Assembly (NCBI RefSeq): GCF_000005505.3
Contig: NC_016131.3
Span: 41,498,855-41,562,854 of the forward strand
Source: Brachypodium distachyon
Lineage: Eukaryota; Streptophyta; Magnoliopsida; Poales; Poaceae
DNA length: 64,000 nt
Reading direction: 5' to 3'
A program made the translations under genes and the position numbers. The notes below the pieces were generated by a model. The model did not search any database, was not told where the DNA came from, and saw only the letters and a program-made list of their open reading frames with translations. Positions within the stretch are counted from its first letter, which is position 1. Every line of letters begins with the position of its first letter. Below are positions 1 through 10,579 of this stretch, piece by piece.

Positions 1-289
1 CCGCCGAGCGGCCACGTGGCGTTGTTGTTCTGCCCGCCTGGTCCCGCTCCTGTAACGGGTGCCTGCGCCCGGGAACGCCCTTCCCGGCAAGTGACCTCCC
101 CGGCAAGCGTCCAGGCGGGAATTCTCTCGCTGCCCTCCAAGGCAACCCCCGCAGCCCAGCTAGCCCTCCGGGCTGGTGACTTGCCGGGCAGCTTGTGCGG
201 TGCTGCCCGGGGTGCGATCCTTCCAGGGAGCAAGCGAGGGGACCCATGCGTCATGTGACGGTGGTACCCCGGGTGCCACTGGTGTGACA
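1..289. repeat. 3' end of an LTR, cut by the window edge
   Basis: The sequence matches, end to end by eye, the last ~270 bases of the solo LTR at 2822-4358, including the shared motif GGTGCCACTGG close to the end and a terminal CA (GTGTGACA). It is therefore the terminal part of a second copy of the same LTR family. The rest of the copy and its left target duplication lie outside the window, so solo LTR and complete element cannot be told apart. The five bases after it (CTAAT) would be its right target duplication. Confidence 0.7.
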
Positions 290-292
290 CTA

Positions 293-1438
293 ATGGCGTA
301 ATTTCATGTTGTGTATGTACTGCCACTTTCTATCACGGCCATCCGATCGATGAAACTCTTGCCTACGTCCCTGATCAATCTGCTGGGTCTGGGTCTGGTA
401 ATGCACGACCCGTTTCCAGTTCAGCACAGATCTCAGAATAGCACATGCAGCCCAAAAACTTAAGGCCCGTCACAACCCCTACGGTCCTGCTATAGCAATC
501 CAACTTCCTATTCCTATGTCTAACCCTAATCCTAAGCGAGAACCCCCACTATAGCTAGCCAACGGGCTGGGTTTTTCGAAAAAGCCCGCGACCCCACAGT
601 GCGCGGCCCATTTTGGGCCCCACACGATTATAAACGGGCCGGCACGGCCCGTAACCCTTGTCGGGCCGTGCCTGGGCCTCAGTCTCGATCCCACAGTCCG
701 GCACGTTCCGTTTGGAAAAAAATTTACTATTTCATATTCTCAGCACATCTTTTTCCTCGGTTTGGCCCAGTCCTGCACCGGCCCATTCTCTATTTTCTCT
801 TTTTCTCCCGGCCCAACCCCTGCTGACCTCCTCTAACCTCTGTTCCTGATCTAGATCGAGAGGATTCCCATCCCATCGATCCCCAATCCCCCATGAGACC
901 ACGACCTCGACTGCCTCTCACTCGACTCCTTCTTCTCCGCCGTCAGTCAAGCCCCTCGTCTCCGGCCTCTCCGCTTCCAGGCACGTCCCAGAGTGCCTCT
1001 CCCTCTCTGTCTTCGGCCGTCCGGCGGTTTGGCTTCTCCGCCTCTAGCTCCACACCGACCCCTTCTCTCTATCACGGTCCTCTCAGCGCAGCAAGCAAGT
1101 GGCGGCGTCCCCGACCTATCTCCAGCACAGCGGCGACGGCTGCAGCGACGTGCCGGGCTTATTTTAGCCCACTGGGCTAGACGGGCGGAGGTGAAGGCAA
1201 GAGGAGGAGGAGGGGGACGGCGACCATGGGAGATCGGGAGGAGAAGGAGTGGAGGGCTGGAGGGGCAGCGGTGGTGGGTTTTCCTTTCTTCCGTGGGTAC
1301 GATGGCGGGGTTGCTTTCCGTGGTATGTACTAGTTTTGACCGCGGGTTGAATCAACAACGACTTGAAGGGGCAAATTGCAAAATTCACGGACGGACGACG
1401 ATGAAGGAAGTGTTCCTCCCTTTATTATTTGGGTAGAT
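293..1438. repeat. Left copy of a 1.14-kb direct repeat, unclassified
   Basis: This stretch is collinear with 8506-9641. Both start at ATGGCGTAA and end at GGGTAGAT. In between they share GC-rich GGGCC-type motifs, a pyrimidine-rich leader-like stretch (about 840-1080 here) and a terminal segment containing CCTCCCTTTATTATTTGGG. I see no coding potential that both copies preserve; the reading frames differ between them. Without the later retrotransposon insertion the copies would lie only ~210 bp apart. They could be long terminal repeats of an unknown non-autonomous element or a tandem segmental duplication. No TG...CA ends or target duplication support the LTR reading. Confidence 0.65.
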
Positions 1439-1645
1439 TGACTAGTACAGCGGCCATGCGTTGTCACGGCCTCTTAAATACATGCACATGAAAATTCATG
1501 TTTATAAAAAAAACATAATTTGACATCAATCGAAATGAACGAAACAATGGGTACAATCGAGTATGACATGTGTGTTGTTTGCGCAGGCAGTGTTCTATTC
1601 CCTTGTATTTAACATAATTAGACTGTTTGATTTCCATCTAATCCA
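1439..1645. other. AT-rich spacer between the 1.14-kb repeat and the retrotransposon
   Basis: About 200 bp of AT-rich sequence with no open frame or recognised motif. Before the Athila-like insertion it joined the two 1.14-kb repeats. Its last bases lead into the target duplication ATGGC at 1646-1650, which is repeated at 8506-8510. Confidence 0.5.
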
Positions 1646-1650
1646 ATGGC

Positions 1651-2688
1651 TGATCAGCATCAATAATTCAATGTTAATCAATCATTATCTGAAGCTAAGC
1701 TCCCATTTTTTAGATTAATTGAGCTCTTAATTAATGCTAATCATGTGTTTAGCACTTAAATGAGCATATTTACATGCTTAGTGTAATTATTGTAGGATCT
1801 GTACGTCTAGGCACAATTTCTTCATCTTGGAGGGGGAAAAAGGAAGAAGACCAATTAAAGCATCAACTACAAGTTCCTAAAGGATCTACTTGAGCAGATA
1901 TGAGATAACTTGAAGGGTTTACCTGCAAAATTTCCAACCACTCCATCCTTTAGCAAAAAGGCAGCTTCCAGCCTGAGAGAGGAGGTGGGGAGTCTCGGGA
2001 GAGAAAAAAAAAACAGAAAAAAAGATAGGAAGAGGAGGGGAGAGAAGAGGGAGGAGAGAAGCTCCATGATCATGGCGATGAAGACCTGAAGATCTACTTC
2101 TTCCCTGTCTACCTCCTGCTTCCCCTTCACCAGCAAATCGACGATGTGCTCTACGGTTTCATCGGCGACCAGACCAACTCTTCCCTGTCTAATCCTTGCT
2201 TCCCTTGTTGTACGAAGTTCTGATCTGAAACCCTAACCGTGATCTCTTCCCTTTTGTGCTAAATAGTGCTTAGATCGGTGTTGCTATTGCTTTGTCTGTG
2301 ATAATTGTTGCTCTAGTTCTTGTTTAATTTGTTGAATTCGGTTTCCTTACAGTAAATTGTTCTAGTTCAGTTTGTAGTTGCTGTGATGTTTAGATCCTGT
2401 TGTTTTCCCTCTAATCTATGCTCTTCCCTGCCTAAAACAACTTGCTTCTTCCCTGTCTAGGTAATTTGCTTGCTGAATTTCTCTGCTATACTTTAGTTTG
2501 TGTTAATTCTGCAGTTTTATAAACCAAAAACAACTAAAAACAGAGGATCCAGTAGCTTTTAGTGTTTATTTCAGTTCTGAAATCTGCAATAACTTTAAAA
2601 TTGTGAGTCTAGCTTTGAGAATTAGTTGGAATTCAGAACTCACTCCCTGTGGAGAACACGACATAAATCTCAATACTTGCATCGATCA
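1651..2688 (+). repeat. 5' LTR of the Athila-like element
   Basis: 1038 bp, TGATCAGC to CGATCA. It is collinear with the 3' LTR (748 bp) except for one 290-bp segment, 1918-2207, that the 3' copy lacks. That segment holds a strong purine tract (about 1975-2060). The length difference is exactly 290, and a TT microhomology sits at the junction. A deletion in the 3' copy is the simplest explanation, but an insertion in this copy is not excluded. Confidence 0.88.
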
Positions 2689-2691
2689 AAT

Positions 2692-2709
2692 TGGTGCCGT
2701 TGTCGAGGA
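2692..2709 (+). other. Primer binding site, tRNA-Asp type
   Basis: Three bases after the 5' LTR lies TGGTGCCGTTGTCGAGGA. It resembles the canonical Athila-type site TGGCGCCGTTGCCGGGGA, which pairs with the 3' end of plant tRNA-Asp, with three substitutions. The position directly after the LTR is as expected for minus-strand priming. Confidence 0.75.
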
Positions 2710-2821
2710 GTGATTTTGAGTGCCAACTTTAGTACCAGAGACTAGACCTTTAACCTGTTTAATTTCTGTTGCTTAGGCTTATTTGGATATTAACCCTTAA
2801 TTAGTTCATTAGTTTTGTTTG

Positions 2822-4358
2822 TGGCCTGAGCCTGCCGGGGCGCCCTCGCCGGCTGCTGGGCGGCGAGCACGAGGAGCGCGTCCAACTCCACGCTCCATGC
2901 TTCATGTGCCGGCGTGCCTTGCTGCGGCTCATACCGCACCATGACCAGCGCGGCGATGATGGCTTCTGCCGGGGTTTGGGCTAGGGGCAACCGATTCTCC
3001 GACTGGCTGCCCTCCGCCCTATCCCCTGGCGCACCCGGGTGAGTGGGGTGCGACCCTGTCGGCGTCGCTCGTGATGCGGTGTGCTCGTGGTGCAGCCGCC
3101 GCTGCGCGTCTTCGACCCGCGACTCAACTCGCCGGCCAGCGCGGGCAGCACCGCGGCCACTCGCGCGACTGGCCCCGGCACTGGGCGCCGCCGGCCCCCT
3201 CAGCCGGTTGTCTACCGACGGCCGAGGAGGCAGGGTGGCTGCTGCGACTGCTGTCCTCGTGAGGGTTCAGGATTTTCCTGAGCCCGCGACGTGGGCTACG
3301 CGTCGTGCGACCGCGTGTGTGCCGCTGGGGTTCACGCGGATCGATCCGGGGGTCACCAGCCCGCTTAGGAGGCATGGCGGTTGGCTCCGCTGTTGGAGTA
3401 GAAAAGGCCGATGTCGACATAGACGACGGCGCCGGCGGTCACCGGCGAGCTCTCCTCACGCGCCCCTACCTGGCGCGCCAGATGTCGTAGCACGGGGCTT
3501 GGACACCGAGAATGCACGAGCACCCTCTTTTTGGTTCGGCAGTGGGCGATGGGGATCGCTCCGACGATCGTCGGCGGGGCCAATGCGAAGCACGCCAACA
3601 CACAATGAACACGAACGAGCGTTTTACCCAGGTTCGGGCCACCCGGAGGTGTAAAACCCTACGTCCTGCTTGTCTGAGCTTGTATTGACAGAGGAACAAG
3701 TGCTTACAGGTTGCCGGGGGGAGCCCCCGGGTGCTCTCTTTTTGGCTAAGTGTTCTTCGCTACTTTGGGCTACTGCTAGTGTTGTACTACGAGTTGGTCC
3801 AGCAAACCCTTTGACCGTTGGCGGGGGTCCTCCTTTTATAGCCAAGGGGATACCACAAGAGCCACGGTGCATCATTTACAAGTGGCGAGCAGGGAGCTCG
3901 GGCAGCTCCTCCTCGGTGCGCTGGCATACATGCAAGAATACTAACCCTGTCACTAGGGGTCTAAAGGTCAAAAAACTACTCTTGAGTAGCCACTGTTTGC
4001 TTGACTTGACGGGTAATCCCCTTTCTGTCGGCTCATTAAAGGCGCCGTGCGCCCCACTCCTTGTCCTGACAAACCCTGCGCACAGGGTGCCTGCCGCGCA
4101 CCCACGTGGCGTCGCTGTTCTGCTTGCTCGGTCCCGCTCTCGCAACGGAAACCTGCGCCCGGGAACGCCCCTCCCGGCAAGTAGCTTCCCGGGAGGCGCC
4201 CAGGCGGGAGTTCTCCCCCGAAGCCCCGCTAGTCTTGCCGGGCTGGTAGCTTGCCGGGTAGCTTGTACACTGCCGCCCGGGGGGTGACCCTCCCGGGGGC
4301 AGGCAAGGCGACCCGCGCGTCGTTCAGCGGTGGTATCCCGGGTGCCACTGGAGCGACA
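2822..4358. mobile_element. Solo LTR nested in the Athila-like element
   Basis: A 1537-bp insertion starting TGGCCTGAG and ending GAGCGACA (TG...CA). It is flanked by a perfect 5-bp target duplication GTTTG (2817-2821 and 4359-4363). No primer site, pol or second LTR is present between the duplications, so this is a solo LTR left by recombination between the two LTRs of a complete element. The interior includes the phrase ACCCAGGTTCGGGCCACC, a wording common in grass LTRs. Its right end matches positions 1-289. The family name cannot be fixed from sequence alone. Confidence 0.82.
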
Positions 4359-4363
4359 GTTTG

Positions 4364-5300
4364 ACAGAGGTGCTTAATTAGGAGAAGTTCCATTTTCTTG
4401 TGAAAGGAGTTGTACTTGGACACTTGGTTTCAGAAAGCGGAATTGAGGTAGATAAAGCAAAAGTGGAAGTGATATTAAGATTACCTCCACCAATCAATGT
4501 TAAGGGTATCAGAAGTTTCTTAAGACATGCTAAGGATTTCTCTAAGATAGCTAAGCCCTTGACCAATTTGCTGAATAATGGTGTGCCATTTGACTTTGAC
4601 GAAAGCTGTATGAATGCATTTATCAAGCTTAAAGAAGCACTTGTCTCAGCTCCAGTAGTTCAGCCACCAGATTGGAATCTGCCATTCGAGCTAATGTGTG
4701 ATGCTAGTGATTTTGCTGTGCGAGCTGTACTAGCGCAGAGAAATGACAAGAATCTGCATGTTGTATACTATGCTAGCAAGACCCTTGATGATGCTCAGTC
4801 CAACTACACAACCACAGAGAAGGAGCTCCTAGCTGTGGTGTATACATTTGACAAGTTCAGACCTTACTTGGTAGGATCAAAAACAGTTGTGTACACTGAC
4901 CATGCTGCCATCAAGTACTTGTTGAACAAAAAGGAAGCAAAGCCTACTAATTCGTTGGATATTGCCGCTGCAAGAGTTTGACATCGAGATTAAAGATAAG
5001 AAAGGGACAGGAAATCCAGTAGCAGATCATTTATGAAGAATTGTCACTAACAAGAAGGATGAGGTCAAGATAGATGATAGTATGCCAGGAGATCAACTAA
5101 TGAAACTCACTCATTCTGTACCTTGCTATGCAGACATAGTTAATTATCTAGTTTTCAAACATATACCTGCAAATTTGACATTTCATCAAATGAAGAAGTT
5201 CTTGCATGATGTGAAGAATTACTATTGGGATGAACCATATCTGTATAAGCACAGTTCTGATGGAATAATAAGAAGATGCATACCTCAAGAAGAAGCTTAG
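4364..5300 (+). pseudogene. Remnant reverse transcriptase/RNase H and integrase N-terminus of the Athila-like pol
   Basis: Translation from 4364 gives the last part of a Ty3-type reverse transcriptase (VLGHLVSESGIEVDKAK, about 4406-4460). The RNase H domain follows, with MCDASD at ~4695, the TTEKELLAVVY block at ~4810 and YTDHAAIKYL at ~4893. Breaks are plain: a TAG at 4379-4381 where the family has tryptophan, a one-base frameshift near 4943, a TGA at 5034-5036 and a TAG at 5298-5300. The sequence from 5082 leads into the integrase N-terminal region. Everything upstream in pol and all of gag is missing. The nested solo LTR sits at the deletion border. Confidence 0.85.
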
Positions 5301-5301
5301 A

Positions 5302-6444
5302 GTGTCATTTATCACTGCCATTCATCACCCACACGGTGGACATGCAGCTGTCACAAAAACCTCGGCAAAGATTTTGCAGTCTGGATTCTATTGGCCATCC
5401 ATCTTCAAAGATGTGCACTCATTTATTCAGAAATGTGATGCTTGTCAGAGAACAGGGAAGATGTCAAGGAGAAATGAGATGCCTCAGCAGGGAATTCTTG
5501 AAGTAGAGTTATTTGATGTGTGGGGAATTGATTACATTGGTTCATTACCATCCTCTCATGGGTTCAAGCATATCCTAGTTGCTGTGGATTATGTGTCAAA
5601 ATGGGTAGAAGCAATATCAACAGTACATGCTGATTCTAGAGCATTTTGCAAGCTTTTTAGAACTATAATTTTTCCAAGATTTGGAGTTCCAAGAGTTGTG
5701 ATCAGTGATGGTGGAACTCACTTCAATAACCAGCAATTTGAGAAGCTATTAGCTAAATGTGGAGTTGTGAGTCATAGAGTGACTACACCATATCATCCTC
5801 AAGCAAATGGACAAGTGGAGCTCTCTAACAGAGAAATAAAGCAGATCCTTGATAAGGTGGTGTCTAAATCCAGAGGAGATTGGTCCACAAAACTACCAGA
5901 TGCATTATGGGCATATAGAACTGCTTTCAAGACCCCAATTGGGATGTCACCATTCAGACTGGTGTATGAAAAAGCTTGCCATTTACCAGTAGAGCTTGAG
6001 CATAAGGCATTTTGGGCAGTAAAGAAGTCGAACCTTGATATGGAGGCAGCTGGTGAGAAGAGAAAGTTGCATTTATGTGAATTGGATGAGCTAAGGCTTG
6101 ATTCCTATGAAAGTGCTAGAATTTACAAGGAAAAGACCAAGAAATGGCATGATAAGCACATCTTGAGAAAGGAATTCAGGCCAGGACAGTTAGTATTGGT
6201 TTATGATTCAAGATATCATCTTTTTCCTGGGAAATTCAAGTCCAGATGGTTTGGTCCATGTGTGGTGCAGAAGGTTTTGGGAAATGGTGCATTGAAAGTT
6301 CAGAGTCCTTCAGAGGGGATATTTCCAGTAAATGGGCAGAGAGTCAAGCACTATTATTCTGGTGATCCAATTTCTGAACCTGATGCTATGTCTGAAGAAG
6401 ATGAGTTGAGGCAAGAAGACCTTGACAGTGGACAACCAACATGA
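5302..6444 (+). pseudogene. Integrase of the Athila-like element, open frame but separated from upstream pol
   Basis: About 380 codons remain open. A zinc-binding HHCC-type region comes first: the His side is near 5325-5345 and CDACQRTGK is at ~5437. The retroviral-type catalytic core follows with its three acidic residues visible in GIDYIGS (~5527), VISDGGTHF (~5698) and [11 protein letters not shown] (~5810). The C-terminal part contains a basic region and a long tail ([19 protein letters not shown], ~6246). In an intact element this enzyme inserts the cDNA copy. Here a stop at 5298 and a frameshift near 5320 cut it off from the polyprotein, so I treat it as a relic despite its open core. 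Confidence 0.85.
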
Positions 6445-7140
6445 GCAACTACAGGAACAGGGGTCAAGCTAGTGACCATAAAGAAGCGCTACCAGGAGGC
6501 AACCTAGACTCATTTTTGCATTAAATAAACATTCTCTCCTTTTTAAAAGCGTTGTGTTTTTATGTTTGTTTTTCTTTCTTTTGATTTGTAGGAAAATATT
6601 GTGTAAGGGATGCAGCCTAGAAGTTAGAAGCAAAGAGGACAGGAGATTCAAAGTTGAAATGCAGAAAGTTGGCCTGGCAGTGTCAAAGCAAATGCCTTGG
6701 TGAGCTGTTTCTGAACCACATCTTGCTGAAATTTATCATTGATACTTCATCTTTGAGCTAATTGTTGGCACTGTGTGAATTCTTGATTCTTAAATGTACA
6801 AATTGATGTTGAGAGCTTGTTCTGTGCTTGTTAATCCTGTGAAAAACTTGGCTAAGTATTTAACAGATTGTCTCTTTATCATACGCTGTTCTGAGTATTG
6901 TGTGATAATTTTGCTTGGATCTAGTAGCAATTCTCTGATTGGTTAGGTTGCAAGTGCATTGTACCTTAAATTTTCTTCATGGTTTGTCTATCACCCTGGA
7001 TTCATTCTGAATTCTCAAAGCTAGGTTTCTTACTGTGAAAATTGGTACCTCTTAGAACTAATAGCCAAGGATATTGTAAAGTTGAACTGGTTATGGGGCT
7101 TGGTTGTATTAAAAACAAGTTTTTCATCAGCATTGCCTCC
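6445..7140 (+). other. 3' untranslated region of the retrotransposon
   Basis: AT-rich sequence between the integrase stop and the hairpin minisatellite. No env-like open frame is present, unlike some Athila members. No other motif is recognised. Confidence 0.6.
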
Positions 7141-7420
7141 TTGCATAATAAGTGGCTTTGTCCACATGTCATGGCATATGCATAATAAGTGGTTCTTACC
7201 ACATTGCATAATAAGTGGCTGGACCACATTTCATGGCATCTTTGCATGATAAGTGGTTGATCCACAATTTCATAGCATACCTGCATAATAAGTGGCTTGA
7301 CCACAATTACTGGCTCCACAAAATGTTTTGTTCCTGAATAAGTGGCATTGCCACATTTGCAGTCTCAAAACAAAGAAAAATTTCAAAAGAAGCTGGTTCT
7401 GAATAAGTGGTGAATACTCC
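7141..7420 (+). repeat. Degenerate hairpin minisatellite in the retrotransposon 3' region
   Basis: Around seven variable-spaced units of the type TGCATAATAAGTGG...CCAC. In at least six of them the GTGG is followed after 5-6 bases by CCAC, so each unit can fold into a four-base-pair stem; AATAAGTGG is the most constant part. Units begin near 7143, 7180, 7204, 7242, 7281, 7337 and 7401, and the last lacks a clear CCAC partner. Unit length varies (~24-64 bp), so the array looks old or selected for the short core rather than for the whole unit. Confidence 0.75.
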
Positions 7421-7750
7421 CATAGTGCATTGCATTTGCATTTATTTTGCATTCATCCTGTTTGCCAAAACAATATTTCCATTTCCTAAGTTCCATTTGA
7501 TATTAGTTTCATAGTTTAAATTTTAGCTTTTCTTCAACCTGAATTCAGTGGTGATAGCTTAGCATGAATGAAGAGTCTGGCACAGTGTGTTTGCAAGGTT
7601 ACTACTGAGAGAAATGCTCCTAACTAAGTTCCAAAATTATTACTCAATCCATTGTATTATCTGGAGACATTCTTGTTTTGGTAACTTTGCTATGATGTTG
7701 ATTCTTAAATTTTGAAGTTTTCACTTGAGGACAAGCAAAAATTCAGTTGT

Positions 7751-7757
7751 GGGGGGG
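7751..7757 (+). other. Polypurine tract
   Basis: Seven G residues directly before the 3' LTR start TGATCA at 7758, preceded by the Athila-typical stretch ACTTGAGGACAAGC (about 7723-7736). This is the expected primer for plus-strand DNA synthesis. Confidence 0.8.
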
Positions 7758-8505
7758 TGATCATCAGCAATAATTCAATGTTAATCAATCATTATCCGAT
7801 GCTAAGCTCCCATTTTTTAGATTAATTGAGCTCTTAATTAATGCTAATCATGTGTTTAGCACTTAAATGAGCATATTTACATGCTTAGTGTAATTATTGC
7901 AGGATATGTGCATCTAGGCACAATCTCTTCATCTTGGAGGGGGAAAAAGAAAGAAGACCAATTAAAGCATCAACTACAAGTCCCTAAAGGATCTACTTGA
8001 GAAGATATGAGATAACCTGAAGGGTTGTACGAAGTTCTGATCTGAAACCCTAACCGTGATCTCTTCCCTTTTGTGCTAAATAGTGCTTAGATCGGTGTTG
8101 CTATTGCTTTGTCTGTGATAATTGTTGCTCTAGTTCTTGTTTAAGTTGTTGAATTCAGTTTCCTTGCAGTAAATTGTTTTAGTTCAGTTTGTAGTTGCTG
8201 TGATGTTTAGATCCTGTTGTTTTCCCTCTAATCTATGCTCTTCCCTGCCTAAAACAACTTGCTTCTTCCCTGTCTAGGTAATTTGCTTGCTGAATTTCTC
8301 TGCTATACTTTAGTTTGTGTTAATTCTGCAGTTTTATAAACCAAAAACAACTAAAAACAGAGGATCCAGTAGCTTTTAGTGTTTATTTCAGTTCTGAAAT
8401 CTGCAATAACTTTAAAATTGTGAGTCTAGCTTTGAGAATTAGTTGGAATTCAGAACTCACTCCCTATGGAGAACACGACATAAATCTCAATATTTGCATC
8501 GATCA
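7758..8505 (+). repeat. 3' LTR of the Athila-like element
   Basis: 748 bp, TGATCATC to CGATCA, followed by the target duplication ATGGC. It lacks the 290 bp corresponding to 1918-2207 of the 5' LTR. Substitutions against the 5' copy are denser in the first ~270 bp than in the last ~480 bp. Confidence 0.88.
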
Positions 8506-9641
8506 ATGGCGTAAATTCATGCCATGTGCCTAGTGCCACTGTCTAGCATGGCCATCCGATCGATGAAAGTCTTGCCTATGTCCCTAATCAATCTGCCAGG
8601 TCCGGGTCTGCTAATGCACGACCCGTACCCAGTTCAGCACAGAGCTCAGAATAGCACATGCAGCCCAAAAACTTAAGGCACGTCACAACCCATGCGGGTC
8701 TGCTATAGCAATCCAACTCTCTATTCCTATGTCTAACCCTAATCCTAAGCGAGAACCCCCACTATACCTAGCCAACGGGCCGGGCTTTTTGAAAAAGCCC
8801 TCGACCCCACCGTGCGCGGCCCATTTTGGGCCCCGCAAGATTATAAACGGGCCGTGCCGGCCCGCAACCCTTGTTGGGCCGTGCCTGGGCCTCAGTCTCG
8901 ATCCCACGCCGTTTGGCAATTTTTTTACTATTTTATATTTCTCAGCATATCTTTTCCCTCGGTTTGGACCAATCCTGCACCGGCCCATCCTCTATATTCT
9001 CTTTTTCTCTCGGTCCAGCCCGTGCTAACCTCGTCTAACCTCTGTTTCTGATCTGGATCGAGAGAATTCCCATCCCATCAATCCCCAATCCCCCACGAGG
9101 CCACGACCTCAACTGCCTCTCACTCGACTCCTTCTTCTCCGCCGCCCGCCAAGCCCATCGTCTCCGGCCTCTTCGCTTCCAGGCATGTCCCAGAGTGCCT
9201 CTCCCTCTCTGTCTTCGGCCGTCCGACGGTCTGGCTTCTCCGCCTCTAGCTCCGCCCTGACCCCTTCTCTCTGTCACGGTCCTCTCAGCGCAGCAAGCAG
9301 GCAGCAGCATCCCCGACCTCTCTCCAGCACGGCGGGCGACGGCTGCAACGACGAGCCGGGCTTATTTTAGCCCACCTGGCTAGACAGACGGAGAGGAAGG
9401 CAAGAGGAGGAGGAGGGGGATGGCGACCACAGGAGATCGGGAGGACGAGGAGTCGAGGGCTGGAGGCACATCGGTGGTGGGTTTTCCTTTCTTTCGTGAG
9501 TACGATGACGGGGTTGCTTTCCGTGGTATGTACCAGTTTGGACCGCGGGTTGAATTAACAAAAACTTGAAGGGGCAAATTGAAAAATTCACGGACGAACG
9601 ACGACGAAGGAAGCGTTCCTCCCTTTATTATTTGGGTAGAT
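8506..9641. repeat. Right copy of the 1.14-kb direct repeat
   Basis: Collinear with 293-1438 with scattered substitutions and small indels; for example 8890-8940 lacks a short stretch present around 690-715. Its first bases ATGGC double as the right target duplication of the Athila-like element, which inserted at or next to the start of this copy. No conserved protein frame. Confidence 0.65.
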
Positions 9642-10579
9642 GTAGCGTGTAGCTTTGTCATAGTTTTTAATTTAGACCTAATTATTGATCAAAATTTCAG
9701 GATTCTCATGTTGTTTAAAAAATACACACCCGGTAGTAAAGAACAGGAAAAGAAACAATCTATAAGTTGATAGAATCACACTTGATAAAGTTTTCAAGAG
9801 TAACACGAGCACCACAAAAAATTTACAAATGAATTGACGATAGTCGTTGCAACGACCAAAGTAATGTTAATCCAGAAAAAATCGCATATATATACATATG
9901 CTTAATATTATTATGATACATATTTATATAAAGGGTCCGGTTTTCTAAACTCGCACCGGCCCCTGAAATCTTTGAAATCTCAGGACCGGCCCTGATTACT
10001 CCTTCGGTCCTTGGCTCCTTGCTTGCATGTGACTAACTATTCATCGAGGACATTAGAGGAAGAAAGTCACCCAGTACAATACGACGGCCAGCCAGGGCAG
10101 TACTTGCTTGCATGATTTCTTATAAAGTACTTTAGCTAGCGACGCTTGCTAATTATTTTTTGGAGCTACGGACTCAAGTTGTTGCCGTATATTACCGGGC
10201 TGGCGGGCCGCCGGTTGGAGACCCGGGCAGCGCCTGGCGGCAGTACGCCCGTGCCAGATATTATGAGAATATTTTGCCTTCCACGCTCGCAATCAAAATC
10301 TCAATATGACATTTTCCGGATACGCTACACAGACTTAAAAGACACTGCCTCCCTTTCCTGTAAGATAAAAACAAAAAAATTGTTATTAGTTTTTTATATT
10401 TGGGCTACTTTATACTCATATAAAGACCCTAAGCGGTGACAGCATTGTCATTTCAGTGCCACATGTGGTGACGGATCTAATGCAAAATTGACAATTGTGC
10501 GCTATTATGGCCCAGTGGCCACTAGCATTGAGCCGTTGACACCTCCTACATCCAAATCGGAATGTGCGCCAATATCAGT
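9642..10579. other. Intergenic, no gene seen
   Basis: No open frame with protein-like character. A short inverted motif (CCTGAAATCTTTGAAATCTCAGG, with imperfect symmetry) lies at about 9961-9984. Nothing else is recognised. Confidence 0.5.

Larger units (their letters stand above)
1651..8505 (+). mobile_element. Athila-like Ty3 LTR retrotransposon, degenerate, with a nested solo LTR
   Basis: A complete insertion: 5' LTR 1651-2688, primer binding site 2692-2709, remnant pol 4364-6444, polypurine tract 7751-7757, 3' LTR 7758-8505. Both ends begin TGATCA and end GATCA, and the element is flanked by the 5-bp target duplication ATGGC (1646-1650, 8506-8510). The pol order RT-RNase H-integrase is that of Ty3-type elements. 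The integrase sequence and the primer site complementary to tRNA-Asp point to the Athila lineage. Gag, protease and most of reverse transcriptase are absent, and the pol remnant carries stops and frameshifts, so it cannot move on its own. The LTRs differ at roughly 20 of ~750 alignable positions by eye, suggesting a fairly recent insertion. Confidence 0.88.

Noticed and set aside
3043..3654. A 203-codon frame within the solo LTR
   Set aside because: It lies inside a non-coding LTR defined by a target duplication and has arginine-rich low-complexity composition.
7002..7319. Minus-strand frame with repeated HLLC/LIMQ phrases
   Set aside because: This is a translation of the hairpin minisatellite, not a protein gene.
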